64,000 bases of DNA from Mesorhizobium sp. WSM3862 (GTDB lineage Bacteria > Pseudomonadota > Alphaproteobacteria > Rhizobiales > Rhizobiaceae). A program made the position numbers and the translations under genes. Shown piece by piece: positions 36,694 through 47,821 of the stretch. Below the pieces are notes generated by a model. The model saw only the letters and a program-made list of their open reading frames with translations, had not been told where the DNA came from and did no database searches. The DNA is taken from NCBI RefSeq assembly GCF_002294985.1, contig NZ_NSGE01000001.1, positions 496,001 through 560,000 of the forward strand, read 5' to 3'. The stretch's first letter is position 1. The number at the start of each line of letters is the position of its first letter.

Positions 36694-37794
36694 ATGACCG
36701 GCGAAGACACCAAACATCTACCCCTCGAGGATTTGCATAGCGCCGCGGGCGCGCGTTTCGGCGCTTTTGCCGGCTGGTCGATGCCGCTGACCTATCCGGC
36801 GGGCGTGATGAAGGAGCACCTCCACACGCGCGAGCATGCCGGCCTGTTCGACATCTCGCATATGAAGCTGTTCGAGGTCGGCGGCCCGGGCGCCGCCGCC
36901 CTACTCAACCGCGCCTGCCCGCTCGACGCCGGCGCGATGGAAATTGCCCAATCCAAATACACCTTCTTCCTCAACGAGGCCGCCGGCGTCATTGACGACT
37001 TGATCGTCACGCGTCTTGGCGATGGCCGATTCATGGTGGTGGCCAACGCCGGCAATGCGGCCGAGGACGAAAGGCATTTGCGTGCGTTGGCCGCGGATTT
37101 CGATGCCAAGGTCGAGCCGCTCGACCGCGTCTTCCTGGCGATCCAAGGCCCGGACGCCTGGGCGGCCCTTTCGCGAGCCGGTATCGAAACGGGCTCGCTG
37201 CTGTTCATGCATGGTGTCGAGCCCCGGCAACACTGGTTCATGAGCCGCTCCGGCTATACCGGCGAGGATGGATTCGAGATCGGGCTGCCGGAAGCGGATG
37301 CCCGCGATCTCGTCGGCAAGCTGCTGCAGGATGAGCGCGTGCAATGGATCGGCCTTGCCGCCCGCGACAGCCTGCGGCTCGAGGCCGGGCTCTGCCTGCA
37401 TGGCCAGGATCTGACACCCGAGATCGATCCGGCGAGCGCCGCTTTGATGTGGGCGATCCCTAAGGAGCTCCGCGCTTCCGGTCACTTCATCGGCGCCGAC
37501 GCGCTGCGCTCGATCCTCGAGCGTGGGCCGTCTCAGAAGCGCGTTGGCCTGAAGCCCGATGGTCGTCAGCCGGTGCGCGCCGGCGCCGCGCTTGTCGATG
37601 CCGATGGCAATGCGGCCGGTCACGTGACCTCGGGCGGCTTCGGGCCGTCGACGGGCCACCCGGTCGCCATGGGCTATGTCGACAATGCGCTGGCCAAGCC
37701 CGGCAACAGACTGTTCGCCGAAGTCCGCGGGACCAGGGTCCCGATCGACGTCACTTCGCTGCCCTTCACGCCACATCGCTACCGCAAAGGATGA
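36694..37794 (+). CDS. gcvT: Aminomethyltransferase, glycine cleavage T-protein
   Basis: 366 aa. Family motifs are [29 protein letters not shown] and [13 protein letters not shown], followed by the C-terminal barrel ([21 protein letters not shown]). T-protein transfers the methylene group from the lipoyl arm of H-protein to tetrahydrofolate and releases ammonia. It is the first gene of gcvTHP, directly behind the glycine riboswitch; gcvH starts 7 nt after its stop. Confidence 0.97.
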   Translation: MTGEDTKHLPLEDLHSAAGARFGAFAGWSMPLTYPAGVMKEHLHTREHAGLFDISHMKLFEVGGPGAAALLNRACPLDAGAMEIAQSKYTFFLNEAAGVIDDLIVTRLGDGRFMVVANAGNAAEDERHLRALAADFDAKVEPLDRVFLAIQGPDAWAALSRAGIETGSLLFMHGVEPRQHWFMSRSGYTGEDGFEIGLPEADARDLVGKLLQDERVQWIGLAARDSLRLEAGLCLHGQDLTPEIDPASAALMWAIPKELRASGHFIGADALRSILERGPSQKRVGLKPDGRQPVRAGAALVDADGNAAGHVTSGGFGPSTGHPVAMGYVDNALAKPGNRLFAEVRGTRVPIDVTSLPFTPHRYRKG

Positions 37795-37801
37795 TATTCC
37801 G

Positions 37802-38170
37802 ATGGCAAATACCTATTTCACCGAGGATCATGAATGGCTGCGCGTCGAAGGCGGCGTCGCCACCGTCGGCATCACCGACTATGCGCAGGAGCAGCTCGGC
37901 GATCTCGTCTTCGTCGAACTGCCGGAAATCGGCCGCAAGCTCGCGAAGGGCGACACTGCAGTAGTCGTCGAATCCGTCAAGGCGGCCTCTGACGTCTACG
38001 CGCCGGTCGACGGCGAGATCACCGAAGCCAACACAGCACTGTCGTCGGATCCTTCGTTGGTCAATTCGGCGGCGACCGGCGACGGCTGGCTCTGGAAGAT
38101 GAAGCTTTCCAACGCAAGCCAACTCGACAGCCTCATGGACGAGGCCGCCTACAAAGCCCATATCGGCTGA
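37802..38170 (+). CDS. gcvH: Glycine cleavage system H-protein
   Basis: 122 aa lipoyl carrier. It has [14 protein letters not shown] at the N-terminus and the lipoylation site [19 protein letters not shown], with lipoate on Lys60. It shuttles the aminomethyl group between P- and T-proteins. It sits between gcvT and gcvP, 16 nt before the latter. Confidence 0.98.
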   Translation: MANTYFTEDHEWLRVEGGVATVGITDYAQEQLGDLVFVELPEIGRKLAKGDTAVVVESVKAASDVYAPVDGEITEANTALSSDPSLVNSAATGDGWLWKMKLSNASQLDSLMDEAAYKAHIG

Positions 38171-38186
38171 TACCAGGATCTTTGAA

Positions 38187-40997
38187 ATGACCGCAGCACC
38201 CATTCCTTTCTCGGCCCGTCACATCGGCCCCAGCGTCAACGATGTCAGGGCAATGCTCGCCACCATCGGCGTTCCATCCGTCGAAACGCTGATCAGCCAG
38301 GCCGTGCCGAGATCGATCCGCCTCGACCTGCCGCTCAACCTGCCCACTCCGGCCAGCGAGGCCGAAGCACTGGCCGAATTGTCGGCGATGATGGCGAAGA
38401 ACACGGTGCTGAAGAGCTTCATCGGCGCCGGTTATCACGGCGTTCATGTGCCGCCGGTCATCCAGCGCAACATGTTCGAGAACCCGGCCTGGTACACGGC
38501 CTACACGCCTTACCAAGCCGAGATCAGTCAGGGCCGGCTGGAGATGCTGTTCAATTTCCAGACCCTGGTTGCCGAGCTGACCGGCCTGCCGGTGGCGTCG
38601 GCATCGCTGCTCGACGAGGCCACCGCCGTTGCCGAAGCGGTCGGCATCGCACTGCGCCATCACCGCGACAAGCTCACCAAGGTGGCGCTTGCCGGCACGC
38701 CGCATCCGCAGACGCTCGATGTCGTGCGCACCCGCGCCGAACCGCTCGGCACCGAGGTCGACGGCGAGACCATCGACGACAACACCGCCGCCCTGCTCGT
38801 CTCCTGGCCGGACACTTTCGGCGTCTATGGCGACCACAAGGCGGCGATCGAGAAGGCCCGCGCCGCTGGCGCTCTGGTCGTCTTCATCGCCGACCCGCTC
38901 GCGCTTACGTTGACGGATGCGCCGGCCAAGCTCGGTGCCGACATCGCCGTCGGTCCGATGCAGCGCTTCGGCGTGCCGATGGGCTTTGGCGGCCCGCACG
39001 CAGCCTATTGCGCCGTCTCCGACAAGCTCACCCGTCTGATGCCCGGCCGCCTCGTCGGCCAGTCGACCGACAGCAAGGGCCGCCCAGGCTATCGCCTGGC
39101 GCTGCAGACGCGCGAGCAGCACATCCGCCGCGACAAGGCGACCTCCAATATCTGCACCGCGCAGGCGCTGCTCGCCAACATGGCGACGGCCTATGCGATC
39201 TGGCACGGTCCCGCCGGTTTGCAAGCGATCGCGGAGCGCGTCCACACTCTCGCCAACCGCCTTGCGGCGGGGCTGAAGACAGCGGGCGTGGCCGTTCTCG
39301 GAGCACATCGCTTCGACACTGTGACGGCGGAAGTGAAGGGCAAGGCAGCGGCATTAGCCGCCGCCGCCGAGAAGACTGGCCGGCTGCTGCGCGTCATCGA
39401 TGCCGACCACGTCGGCATCGCCTTCGACGAGACCTCGACCGAAGCCGACCTCGAAGCGATCGCGGCGCTATTCGGCGCCAAGCCCGGCACGGTGGCAGCC
39501 GGCTCGATGCCCGGTAAGCGGCGCGGCAAGGAGTTCCTCACCCAGCCGGTTTTCCACGAGAACCACTCCGAGACCGAGATGATGCGCTTCCTGCGGCGGC
39601 TGGCCGACAAGGACCTCGCGCTGGACCGCGCCATGATCCCGCTCGGATCCTGCACCATGAAGCTCAACGCCGCCGCCGAGATGATGCCCGTGAGTTGGGT
39701 GAATGTCGCCAACCTGCATCCCTTCGCGCCGGCCAGCCATTCGGCCGGCTATCGGGCCATGGTCGGCGACCTGGAGGCCTGGCTGTCGGAGATCACCGGT
39801 TTCGACGCGGTCAGCCTGCAGCCCAATGCCGGCAGCCAGGGCGAATATGCCGGCCTGCTCGCCATCCGCGCCTATCACCGCGCGCGCGGCGAAGGCCACC
39901 GCACCGTGTGCCTTATCCCGTCCTCCGCGCATGGCACCAATCCGGCGAGCGCGGCGATGGCGGGAATGAGCGTCGTCGTCGTGCGCTGCGCCGAGGACGG
40001 CAGCATCGACATGGATGACATGCGGGCCAAGGCCAACGAGCATTCCAAGAACCTCGCGGCGCTGATGTTCACCTATCCCTCGACGCATGGCGTCTACGAG
40101 GAAGGCGCGCGCCATCTCTGCGCCCTCATCCACGAGCATGGCGGCCAGGTCTATTTCGACGGCGCCAACCTCAACGCCCTGGTCGGTCTCGCCCGCCCCG
40201 GCGATATCGGCGCCGACGTCTGCCACATGAACCTGCACAAGACCTTCTGCATCCCGCATGGCGGCGGTGGCCCGGGCGTCGGCCCGATCGGCGTCAGGGC
40301 GCATCTGAAACCCTATCTGCCGGGCCATGTCACGGAAGGTTCGGCGCATGCCGTCGCCGCCGCGCCCTTCGGCAGCGCTTCGATCCTGCCGATCACCTGG
40401 ATGTATATCCGCATGATGGGCGGCTCCGGGCTGAAGCAGGCCACCGAGACGGCGATCGTTTCGGCCAACTATGTGGCGACGCGGCTCGCGCCGCATTTCC
40501 CCCTCCTCTACAAGGGCAGGAGCGATCGCATCGCCCATGAGTGCATTCTCGACACGCGCGTGCTCAAGGAGAGCGCCGGCATCAGCGTCGATGACATCGC
40601 CAAGCGCCTCATTGACTACGGCTTCCACGCCCCGACCATGTCGTTTCCGGTTGCCGGCACGCTGATGGTCGAGCCGACGGAATCCGAACCCAAGCGCGAA
40701 CTCGACCGATTCTGCGAGGCGATGATTGCGATCGCCGGCGAGGCGGCGAAGGTGGCGAAGGGCGAATGGCCGCTCGACGACAACCCGCTGGTCAACGCCC
40801 CGCACACTGCCGCCGAGGCATTGGCAGGCGCATGGCCGCATCCATACTCGCGGATGGAAGCAGCCTACCCAGCGGGTGACGTCGATCTGGCAGCAAAATA
40901 CTGGCCGCCGGTTTCGCGCATCGACAATGTCGCCGGCGACCGCAACCTGGTCTGCTCCTGCCCGCCGCTGTCGGAATATCTCGGCGCCGCAGAGTAG
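38187..40997 (+). CDS. gcvP: Glycine dehydrogenase (decarboxylating), P-protein
   Basis: 936 aa single-chain P-protein (some bacteria split it in two). It starts [21 protein letters not shown] and has the cofactor motif [18 protein letters not shown], with PLP on Lys685, near [15 protein letters not shown]. It decarboxylates glycine and loads the remaining aminomethyl group on H-protein. It is the last gene of the operon; its stop lies 13 bp from the tail of the convergent diguanylate cyclase gene. Confidence 0.98.
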   Translation: MTAAPIPFSARHIGPSVNDVRAMLATIGVPSVETLISQAVPRSIRLDLPLNLPTPASEAEALAELSAMMAKNTVLKSFIGAGYHGVHVPPVIQRNMFENPAWYTAYTPYQAEISQGRLEMLFNFQTLVAELTGLPVASASLLDEATAVAEAVGIALRHHRDKLTKVALAGTPHPQTLDVVRTRAEPLGTEVDGETIDDNTAALLVSWPDTFGVYGDHKAAIEKARAAGALVVFIADPLALTLTDAPAKLGADIAVGPMQRFGVPMGFGGPHAAYCAVSDKLTRLMPGRLVGQSTDSKGRPGYRLALQTREQHIRRDKATSNICTAQALLANMATAYAIWHGPAGLQAIAERVHTLANRLAAGLKTAGVAVLGAHRFDTVTAEVKGKAAALAAAAEKTGRLLRVIDADHVGIAFDETSTEADLEAIAALFGAKPGTVAAGSMPGKRRGKEFLTQPVFHENHSETEMMRFLRRLADKDLALDRAMIPLGSCTMKLNAAAEMMPVSWVNVANLHPFAPASHSAGYRAMVGDLEAWLSEITGFDAVSLQPNAGSQGEYAGLLAIRAYHRARGEGHRTVCLIPSSAHGTNPASAAMAGMSVVVVRCAEDGSIDMDDMRAKANEHSKNLAALMFTYPSTHGVYEEGARHLCALIHEHGGQVYFDGANLNALVGLARPGDIGADVCHMNLHKTFCIPHGGGGPGVGPIGVRAHLKPYLPGHVTEGSAHAVAAAPFGSASILPITWMYIRMMGGSGLKQATETAIVSANYVATRLAPHFPLLYKGRSDRIAHECILDTRVLKESAGISVDDIAKRLIDYGFHAPTMSFPVAGTLMVEPTESEPKRELDRFCEAMIAIAGEAAKVAKGEWPLDDNPLVNAPHTAAEALAGAWPHPYSRMEAAYPAGDVDLAAKYWPPVSRIDNVAGDRNLVCSCPPLSEYLGAAE

Positions 40998-41010
40998 ACG
41001 GTAGGGCAAG

Positions 41011-42183
41011 TTAGGCCGAGCGCAGGGCTGGCCCGCTATCGGGCTGGTCCTCCTGGCGTTGGGCGATCACGCGGTTTCGCCCGGCGCGCTTTGCGGCGTA
41101 GAGCGCGGCGTCCGCCTCAGCCAGCACCTCGTCCAGGGTCCGGCCATCGGGGGCGCCAAATCCCATGCCGCCGCTGACGCTGCTGCGCAACGGACCACGT
41201 TGAGTCGGAACGATTTCGGTGCCGAAAGCGACCCCGATCCTGCTTGCCATATCGTGCGCCTTTTCCGGCGTCATGCGCGATAGGACGAGCGCGAACTCCT
41301 CACCGCCTAGCCGGAAGGCATCGACCCCGGCCCTGCCATATTTCTTGATCACCGCCGCGAACCGGCAAAGCACCTGATCGCCGACGGGATGGCCGAAGAC
41401 ATCGTTGGTCGTCTTGAAATGGTCGAGGTCGAACATCGCGATCGCCATGAACGGACCGAAGCTGCGACCGCCGTAAAGCTCGCTGAGCGCCCTGCGGTTC
41501 ATCAGGCCGGTGAGCGGATCGGTCATCGTCGCGGCCTTGAGCTCGATCTGCGCCTGCAGATGGTGCAACGAAAGCGTCAGCGCGCCGAGGCCGGTCATGC
41601 AGGCGACCGCGACGACGGAGTTCAACCGCTCCGCCCAGTTGTCGGGCGCGGCGCCGAGAACCCATTGCCCTTGCACCAGCAGCACCAGGCCGCACAGGCC
41701 GAAGGATATCCCGCAGGCGCCGCTGAGAAACGAAACGACGAGCAGTATCCGGCGGTCGTGATCGCCCTTGATCCAGAACATCGTTCCGATCGCGGCGGGC
41801 AGAGCCGTAACAGCCGCGTAAGTGATCTGGAAGCCGATGCCGTCGAAACCGAGATAGGTGAAAGCGGCGCAAGCGGCCATGGCTGCCAGCGTTGGCAAAA
41901 TCGCGCGACGGTAGTCGCGAAAACCGAGATACTGCATGGCCGACAGGCAGATGACCAGAAAGCCGAGGCTAAGCATCGCGAGCACGATCTGGCAGAGCCA
42001 TGGGTTGGCTTGCTTAGTATAGCGCCAGAACAGGACGACATGGGCAACGAGTACGAGTATGCCGCAGGCGACCGTAAGCACGAAACGCGCCCGCGGCGCG
42101 GTGAACCAGATCGCGAGCATGGTGACGCTGAGGCATGTGCCCGACAGCGCCGCCGCGAGCAGGAGCGAGCTGAAATCCAACAT
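41011..42183 (-). CDS. Membrane-anchored diguanylate cyclase (GGDEF)
   Basis: 390 aa. About seven transmembrane helices fill residues 1-215, and a GGDEF domain follows (TDPLTGLMNRRAL, FDLDHFKTTND, RLGGEEFAL, then AADAALYAAKRAGRNRV). The catalytic residues are intact, so it should make cyclic di-GMP. The inhibitory RxxD site is not: the four residues at that position read RAGV. The helical N-terminus probably senses a membrane or small-molecule signal but matches no sensor domain I can name. The ATG at 42183 is preferred over an upstream TTG. Confidence 0.88.
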   Translation of the reverse strand: MLDFSSLLLAAALSGTCLSVTMLAIWFTAPRARFVLTVACGILVLVAHVVLFWRYTKQANPWLCQIVLAMLSLGFLVICLSAMQYLGFRDYRRAILPTLAAMAACAAFTYLGFDGIGFQITYAAVTALPAAIGTMFWIKGDHDRRILLVVSFLSGACGISFGLCGLVLLVQGQWVLGAAPDNWAERLNSVVAVACMTGLGALTLSLHHLQAQIELKAATMTDPLTGLMNRRALSELYGGRSFGPFMAIAMFDLDHFKTTNDVFGHPVGDQVLCRFAAVIKKYGRAGVDAFRLGGEEFALVLSRMTPEKAHDMASRIGVAFGTEIVPTQRGPLRSSVSGGMGFGAPDGRTLDEVLAEADAALYAAKRAGRNRVIAQRQEDQPDSGPALRSA

Positions 42184-42355
42184 CTCTGAGGTTCTCGATG
42201 GGGAGTCTCGTTGCTTCCTCAATGTAGCCTGTAGACGCGTGGCGCAAACCGTTTTCGGCCGGTGTCCGCTGCTCGCTCGACAAAGGGTTTACAAAGCGTC
42301 GACATGTCCGCTGAAACTACGGCACGGTTCCGCGGCGGGACGAACCGGAAGCGGA

Positions 42356-42829
42356 TCAGCTCTTGTCGAGCAGCGCCAGGTTTGCGTTGACCACGGTCTG
42401 GTCGGCGAGACCGGCCTTGGCTTCTAGCAGCAGGGCCCTTGCCTTCTTCTTGTTGCCGCGCAGGAGCTGCGAATAGCCCATATTGTTGACGATCTGCGGC
42501 TTGCGCCCGGCGACCCTCAGCAATTGCGCATAGGCGCGGTCGGCGAAGTCGAAGCGGCCGAGCTCGTCATAGGAGGCGGCAAGTCCCATCCAGGCTTCGG
42601 CATTGTCTGCCTTGAGCTCCACCGCTTTGCGGAAATGCTGTTCTGCGAGACCGAAATTCGCCTCCCGGAATTGCGCCTTGCCCTCCGTCAGGTCGGCGGC
42701 ACTGATATCCTTGGCCGTCGCCTGGATTGCGGTGGTCTTGGTCGTGTCGACGCTGCTGTTCGTCGTGCAGCCGGTGATCATCAAGACGGCCGCCGATACC
42801 GCCGCTGCCGTGGAAAGTCTGTGACGCAT
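42356..42829 (-). CDS. tadD: TPR lipoprotein, Flp pilus assembly TadD-like
   Basis: 157 aa. The lipoprotein signal ends in LMITGC (Cys21). Two to three tetratricopeptide repeats follow (about residues 45-135: AEQHFRKAVELKADNAEAWMGLAASY, broken here into FGLAEQHFRKAVE and AWMGLAASYDELG). TadD is the outer-membrane-associated TPR protein needed for tad secretin assembly. It comes last in the leftward tad/cpa cluster, 133 bp after tadC. The start at 42829 has GGGGCAGGG upstream; a longer frame would hide the signal peptide. Confidence 0.8.
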   Translation of the reverse strand: MRHRLSTAAAVSAAVLMITGCTTNSSVDTTKTTAIQATAKDISAADLTEGKAQFREANFGLAEQHFRKAVELKADNAEAWMGLAASYDELGRFDFADRAYAQLLRVAGRKPQIVNNMGYSQLLRGNKKKARALLLEAKAGLADQTVVNANLALLDKS

Positions 42830-42962
42830 GCCCTGCCCCGTCGCCCGATTTGCCGGGTCGTTCTTCAGCAAGGACCATACAGGAGAGCGATTAAGCTTCG
42901 GTGCCGAAATGCGCCTAAATTTCAGTTGCTTGCAAAGGATGCGTTAACCAGCACCGCCGGCC

Positions 42963-43925
42963 TCAGTGCGACGTCAGCCTTACGACGATCGGGATGATGG
43001 CGACCATCAGCACCACCGGCAGGATGCACACCGTCACCGGCACCGACATCTTGGCCGGCAAGGCATGTGCCTTCTCCTCGGCAAGCGACATGCGCTTGTG
43101 GCGCATTTCGTCGGAAAAGACACGCAGCGCTCCCGACAGGCTGGTGCCGAGCTCCTTGGACTGCTGCAGGAGCGTCGCGAAGGAGCGCACTTCGTCGAGG
43201 CTGAGGCGATCGGCGAGCGCCTTTAGTGCATCGTCGAGGCTGCGGCCGGCCCTCAACTCCAGCGACACCAGCTGCAGGTTTTGGCTGAGCGACGGATAGG
43301 TCCTGGCGAGTTCCTTCGAGACCCGCTCGATGCCGGCCTCCATGCTCATGCCCGCGTCGGAGCAGACGATCATCAAATCCATGAAGTCGGGAAAGCCATT
43401 GCGGTATTCGCGCATCTTTTCCCGCACCTTCTGCGTCAGCACCAGGCCGGGCAGGAAATAGCCGGCCGCTCCCGACAGGATGATGAAGGTCCAGCGGCTG
43501 GTCACGGTCGATTCGGCGCTGGCCGCCCAATGGTTGACCAGGAATGCCCCAAGCGCCATTCCGACCAGCGCGGCAAAACGGATCAGGAAGAACGTACCGA
43601 CGGCGCGTGGCTCCATGTAACCGGCCTGGATGAGCTTCATGCGCAGTCGCGCGACATTCTCCGGATCGCTCTTGGCATAGAATTCCTGCGCCCGCCTCAC
43701 CGCCTTCTCGCGCACGGCGTTCGCGTTTTTGCTGGGTGCCGGCTCGTGCTGCTCGATCGGCTGCGCCGCCTCGACCTTCAGCCGGCGCTTGACCTCGTTG
43801 CGGTCGCCCTGCGCGACGACCAGCGGCCAGGCCACCGCGCCGCCGCCCATCACCAGCAGCAGCACAGCCACCGGCATCAGCGATGTCGGCGCTAGCGAGG
43901 CAAGGAAGCGGATGACCTCGTCCAT
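42963..43925 (-). CDS. tadC: Flp pilus assembly inner-membrane protein TadC
   Basis: 320 aa, type II secretion F-domain protein. One helix at the N-terminus, a pair near residues 100-150, the cytoplasmic F domain (FPDFMDLMIVCSDAGMSMEAG and QQSKELGTSLSGALRVFSDEM), and a C-terminal helix. With TadB it forms the platform on which the CpaF ATPase drives pilus assembly. It begins 1 nt after the tadB stop. Confidence 0.93.
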   Translation of the reverse strand: MDEVIRFLASLAPTSLMPVAVLLLVMGGGAVAWPLVVAQGDRNEVKRRLKVEAAQPIEQHEPAPSKNANAVREKAVRRAQEFYAKSDPENVARLRMKLIQAGYMEPRAVGTFFLIRFAALVGMALGAFLVNHWAASAESTVTSRWTFIILSGAAGYFLPGLVLTQKVREKMREYRNGFPDFMDLMIVCSDAGMSMEAGIERVSKELARTYPSLSQNLQLVSLELRAGRSLDDALKALADRLSLDEVRSFATLLQQSKELGTSLSGALRVFSDEMRHKRMSLAEEKAHALPAKMSVPVTVCILPVVLMVAIIPIVVRLTSH

Positions 43926-43926
43926 T

Positions 43927-44892
43927 TCAGAACCTGAAATTCGACATCTTGAACATGATGGCATTGCCGAGCAGGAGCCACAGGATCGAGCCGCCCAGCA
44001 TGTACCAGGTCTTCGGTATCCCCCACACCTCGCGGTAGAATTGCGGCATCAGCACCATGATGGCGGTGAACAGAAGCACCGGCACGGCGGTCAGGATATA
44101 GGCCGACATGCGGCCTTCGGTCGAAATGGCGCGCACCTTGCGCCGCAGCTTGCCGCGCTCGCGGATAGTCGACGACAGGCCGTCGAGGATCTCGCGCAGA
44201 TTGCCGCCGGAGCTGCTCTGGATCGAGACTGCGGTGACGAACAGCGGCAGGTCCTCATGGCCGACGCGATCGAACAGGTTGTTGAGCGCTGAAACCAGGT
44301 CCGAGCCATAAGTCACTTCGTCGGCCACGACGCCGAACTCGGTGCCGATCGGATCGGCCATCTCGCGCGCCACCATCGCGATCGCCACCGGCACCGGGTG
44401 GCCGGCCTTGAGGCCGCGCGTGATCAGCTCCAGCGCTTCCGGCAATTGCATGCCGAAGCGCTTAAGCCGGCGCTTGCGCAGAAAACGCATCGCCATAACC
44501 GGCAAGACCGGCACCAGCACAAGAAGCAGGACCAGCCCGAACAGCAAAGGCAGGCCGTACCAGACGGCGAAAAGCGCCAGAGTGAACGCTGTCCCCGACG
44601 TGATCGTGAGGAATTTGGGCATCGGCATGATCATGCCGGACTGCGTGCGCAAGGCGCGAAAGCGATCGAAAGAAAGGAGGGGCGTGCCCTCTTCCATGCC
44701 GCGCTCCTTGCGCAGCTGGATCAGCACCTGCTCCTGGCTGATCTTGTTCTCCGCCAGCTTCATGCGGCGATTGATCGCCGTGCGCTTGTCGCTGCGGCCG
44801 GCATAGAGCAGGTAGCAGCCTTCGGCGATCATGATGCCGGTGAGCGCCGCCGCCGCGTAGACGGCATAGATCGGGCTGAATCCCTCGAGCAC
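43927..44892 (-). CDS. tadB: Flp pilus assembly inner-membrane protein TadB
   Basis: 321 aa, type II secretion F-domain protein. Helices at residues 8-28, 90-135, and near the C-terminus; the F domain reads [22 protein letters not shown] and [17 protein letters not shown]. It is the partner of TadC in the pilus platform. The start is GTG, with GGAG six bases upstream, 3 nt after the cpaF stop. Confidence 0.93.
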   Translation of the reverse strand: MLEGFSPIYAVYAAAALTGIMIAEGCYLLYAGRSDKRTAINRRMKLAENKISQEQVLIQLRKERGMEEGTPLLSFDRFRALRTQSGMIMPMPKFLTITSGTAFTLALFAVWYGLPLLFGLVLLLVLVPVLPVMAMRFLRKRRLKRFGMQLPEALELITRGLKAGHPVPVAIAMVAREMADPIGTEFGVVADEVTYGSDLVSALNNLFDRVGHEDLPLFVTAVSIQSSSGGNLREILDGLSSTIRERGKLRRKVRAISTEGRMSAYILTAVPVLLFTAIMVLMPQFYREVWGIPKTWYMLGGSILWLLLGNAIMFKMSNFRF

Positions 44893-44895
44893 CGG

Positions 44896-46317
44896 CTACT
44901 CCTGCGGCCGGCCGGGTTCGAAATACTTGCCCGGAAATTCAATGCCCATGTTGCGGAGGTCCTCGAGGAAGCGCGGTCGGATGCCCGTTGCCTCGAAATG
45001 GCCGACGATCTTGCCGTCCGCCTCCATGCCGGTGCGCACGAAGCGGAAGATCTCCTGCATCTGGATGACGTCGCCTTCCATGCCCGTCACCTCGGCGACG
45101 CTGGTCACCTTGCGCTTGCCGTCGGACAGGCGCGTCAGCTGCACGATGATGTCGATGGCGCTCGCAATCTGGCTGCGGATCGACTGCACCGTCATCGGCA
45201 TGCCGGTCATGCCGAGCATTTGTTCGAGGCGCGATATTGCGTCGCGCGGCGTGTTGGCGTGGATGGTCGCCATGGACCCTTCATGGCCGGTGTTCATAGC
45301 CTGCAGCATGTCGAAGGCTTCCTCGCCACGGCACTCGCCAAGGATGACGCGGTCGGGCCGCATGCGCAGCGCGTTCTTGACCAGATCGCGCTGCTTCAGC
45401 TCGCCATGACCCTCGATGTTTGCCGGGCGCGTTTCCATGCGCGCGACATGCGGCTGCTGCAGCTGCAATTCGGCGGCGTCCTCGATGGTGATCAGGCGCT
45501 CGTCCTCGGGAATGAAGGCCGACAAGGCATTGAGCATCGTCGTCTTGCCGGTGCCGGTGCCGCCGGAGATGATCGTCGTCTTGCGCGCATGCACGGCCGC
45601 CGCCAGCACCTCGGCCATGTTCTGGGTGATGGCGCCGAACTCTACCAGTTTGTGCAGGCCGAGCTTGTTCTTGGAGAATTTGCGGATCGATACCAGCGGC
45701 CCGTCGACGCCGACCGGCCTGATCGCGGCGTTGAAACGCGATCCGTCGAGCATGCGGGCGTCGACCATCGGCTGCGATTCATCGACGCGGCGGCCGACGG
45801 CCGCGACGATTTTATTAATGATCCGAAGCAGATGCGCCTCGTCCTTGAACGGGATATGGACCTGCTGCAGCTTGCCTCGCTTTTCGACGAAGCAGTTCTG
45901 ATGGCCGTTGATCAGGATATCGTTGATCTCCGGATCCTTGAGCAGCGGCTCCAGCGGGCCGAGGCCCACCATCTCGTCGACGATGTCGTCCACCAGCGCG
46001 TCCAGCTCGGCGGTGTTGATCGCCATTCGCTCCTGACGCGTCTTTTCCGAGACGAACTCATGCACCTGGCGGCGCATTTCGTCCTTGGGCAGCCGCTCCA
46101 GCGCGACGAGGTTGATTTCTTCGAGCAGCATACGGTGGATGCGCACGCGCGCGTCGAGCACCTTGTTGGCGCTCTTTGCGGGTGCTGCTTCCGGCTTCGG
46201 CGGCGCCGGCTTGCGGGTCGTCGGAATGACCACGGCGTGATGCGCAACGGGCGCGGGTTCGGGCGCCCGCAGCGGACGGACATCGCGATTCTGCAGGTTG
46301 GAGAAGCGGCTGCTCAT
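44896..46317 (-). CDS. cpaF: Flp pilus assembly ATPase CpaF/TadA
   Basis: 473 aa type II/IV secretion ATPase. The N-terminal 70 residues are Pro/Ala-rich and probably flexible. The catalytic domain has Walker [17 protein letters not shown], an Asp box and Walker B region [16 protein letters not shown], and the His box [11 protein letters not shown]. It powers polymerisation and in some species retraction of Flp pili. Its ATG overlaps the cpaE stop by four bases. Confidence 0.96.
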   Translation of the reverse strand: MSSRFSNLQNRDVRPLRAPEPAPVAHHAVVIPTTRKPAPPKPEAAPAKSANKVLDARVRIHRMLLEEINLVALERLPKDEMRRQVHEFVSEKTRQERMAINTAELDALVDDIVDEMVGLGPLEPLLKDPEINDILINGHQNCFVEKRGKLQQVHIPFKDEAHLLRIINKIVAAVGRRVDESQPMVDARMLDGSRFNAAIRPVGVDGPLVSIRKFSKNKLGLHKLVEFGAITQNMAEVLAAAVHARKTTIISGGTGTGKTTMLNALSAFIPEDERLITIEDAAELQLQQPHVARMETRPANIEGHGELKQRDLVKNALRMRPDRVILGECRGEEAFDMLQAMNTGHEGSMATIHANTPRDAISRLEQMLGMTGMPMTVQSIRSQIASAIDIIVQLTRLSDGKRKVTSVAEVTGMEGDVIQMQEIFRFVRTGMEADGKIVGHFEATGIRPRFLEDLRNMGIEFPGKYFEPGRPQE

Positions 46318-47528
46318 CCTGCTTTCCTCTTCAAGAGGCCCTTGCCGAGGCCGAACAGCGACTTCGATTTTGCCGTCGTCGCCACCGCCTCCTCGGGCAG
46401 GATGATTTTCTTCAGGTCATTCACGACATTGGCGTTCGGATCGATGTCGTGCAGCGGCACGCCGCGGTCGACGGCCTCGCGCACCAGCCGGTAGTTGTTG
46501 GAGATACCGCCGACGAAGTGCTCGCCGAGGATATCCTGGACGTCGGCCTGCTTGATGCCGCTGTCGAACATCTTCTGCTCGAAACGGTTGACGATGACGT
46601 TCGGCTTCACTTCCTTGCCGGCCGTCTCGTAGATGGCCTGGATGAGACGCTGCGTGTGGCGCAGGCAAGGCACCGTCATCTCGGCCACGATATAGAGCTT
46701 GTTGGAGCCGAGCAGCACCGTCTCGGTCCACGGGAACCAGGTGCGCGGCATGTCGATGACGACATTGTCGAAATAGGCCGAGACGAGGTCGAGCATGCGC
46801 ACCACGACATCGGTCTTGAACGAGCGCATTTCCGAAGGGCGCGTCGGCGCCGCCAGCACGCAGAGCCCGCTTGCATGCTTGGACAGCATGACGTCCAGCA
46901 GCTGCCGGTCGAGGCGTTCGGGCTGGTTCTCGATTTCGGTGATGTCGAAGCGCGGTTCGAGGTCGAGATATTCGGCGCAGGCGCCCTGCTGGAAATTGAG
47001 GTCGACCACGCAGGTCGAGGCGCCGCGCGTCACCGAATGATGCAGCTGGAAGGCGGTCTGCAGGGCAAGCGTGGTGGTGCCGACACCGCCGGCGGCCGGC
47101 ATGAAGGTGTAGATTTGCGATTCGGTGTTTTCCTCCCGCCCCGGCCCCTGTAGCGCGCGAATGACGGAACGCACCAGATCGGCGGTGGTGATCGGCTTCA
47201 CCAGGAAGTCGGCGACCTTGAGCTGCACCAGGATGCGCACCGCCGCCGCATTGAATTCCTGCGTGACGACGACCACCGGGACGCGGCCTTCGATTCGGCG
47301 CATGATGCGCTGCAGCGACTCGATCTCTTCGAGCTTGGCCGCGTCCATGTCGACAATGACGGCGCCGAAATCGGTCTCCTGGACCTCGCCGCGCAGTTCG
47401 TTGACGCTTTTCTCGACCGTCAAAAGCTCGATGACCTCGGATGCAGCGAAAGCCGTCCGCGTGTCCTGCGAAAACGCCCGGTCGGTCGAAACGAGCAGGA
47501 TCTTCTTGGTCTTGGTGCCCGATGCCAT
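46314..47528 (-). CDS. cpaE: Pilus assembly protein CpaE/TadZ
   Basis: 404 aa. The N-terminal receiver-like domain (residues 1-125) is followed by a MinD/ParA-type ATPase domain with a deviant Walker A, PAAGGVGTTTLALQ, and NVVIDMPRTWFP. The family places the Tad machine at a cell pole. The start at 47528 (MASGTKTKK) is 13 nt after the lipoprotein gene. The C-terminus has a basic Leu-rich tail ([14 protein letters not shown]). Confidence 0.93.
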   Translation of the reverse strand: MASGTKTKKILLVSTDRAFSQDTRTAFAASEVIELLTVEKSVNELRGEVQETDFGAVIVDMDAAKLEEIESLQRIMRRIEGRVPVVVVTQEFNAAAVRILVQLKVADFLVKPITTADLVRSVIRALQGPGREENTESQIYTFMPAAGGVGTTTLALQTAFQLHHSVTRGASTCVVDLNFQQGACAEYLDLEPRFDITEIENQPERLDRQLLDVMLSKHASGLCVLAAPTRPSEMRSFKTDVVVRMLDLVSAYFDNVVIDMPRTWFPWTETVLLGSNKLYIVAEMTVPCLRHTQRLIQAIYETAGKEVKPNVIVNRFEQKMFDSGIKQADVQDILGEHFVGGISNNYRLVREAVDRGVPLHDIDPNANVVNDLKKIILPEEAVATTAKSKSLFGLGKGLLKRKAG

Positions 47529-47541
47529 GGTCGTCAGCCCA

Positions 47542-47817
47542 TCAGTCTGCTGTCGTTGATACCGATGTCGTTGAAGCCGGCGCCGCGCCGGCCTTCGCAC
47601 CCGCGGCAGTGGCCGTGGAGCTCGTGCTCGGAGCCGGCACCAGGAGCCTGGTGTTCTGGACGCCGTACTGCCAGGGATCGACCATCTGCATGGCCGTGTT
47701 GGACGCCTGGGCGTTGCCGGCAGCCGGCGTCACGCCTTCGGTGCGCACATAGTCGTCGCTGGTGCAGCCGGAGAGCGTGCCGGCGAGCAGCAGAGCTATG
47801 CAAGGAGCCAGACGCAT
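47542..47817 (-). CDS. Small lipoprotein of the tad/cpa cluster (CpaD position)
   Basis: 91 aa. The lipoprotein signal ends in LAGTLSGC (Cys18). The mature part begins TSDDYVRTEGVTPAAGNAQA, with VDPWQYGVQNT, and ends in an Ala/Thr/Ser-rich stretch. It sits exactly where cpaD is found in other clusters (between cpaC and cpaE) but is much shorter than typical CpaD and may be a reduced form. It lies 4 nt after cpaC and 13 nt before cpaE, so it is surely in the operon. Confidence 0.8.
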   Translation of the reverse strand: MRLAPCIALLLAGTLSGCTSDDYVRTEGVTPAAGNAQASNTAMQMVDPWQYGVQNTRLLVPAPSTSSTATAAGAKAGAAPASTTSVSTTAD

Positions 47818-47821
47818 GGCT

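Noticed and set aside
44398..46494. Plus-strand open frame antisense to tadB/cpaF
   Set aside because: Spans several real genes and has no ribosome site or domain.
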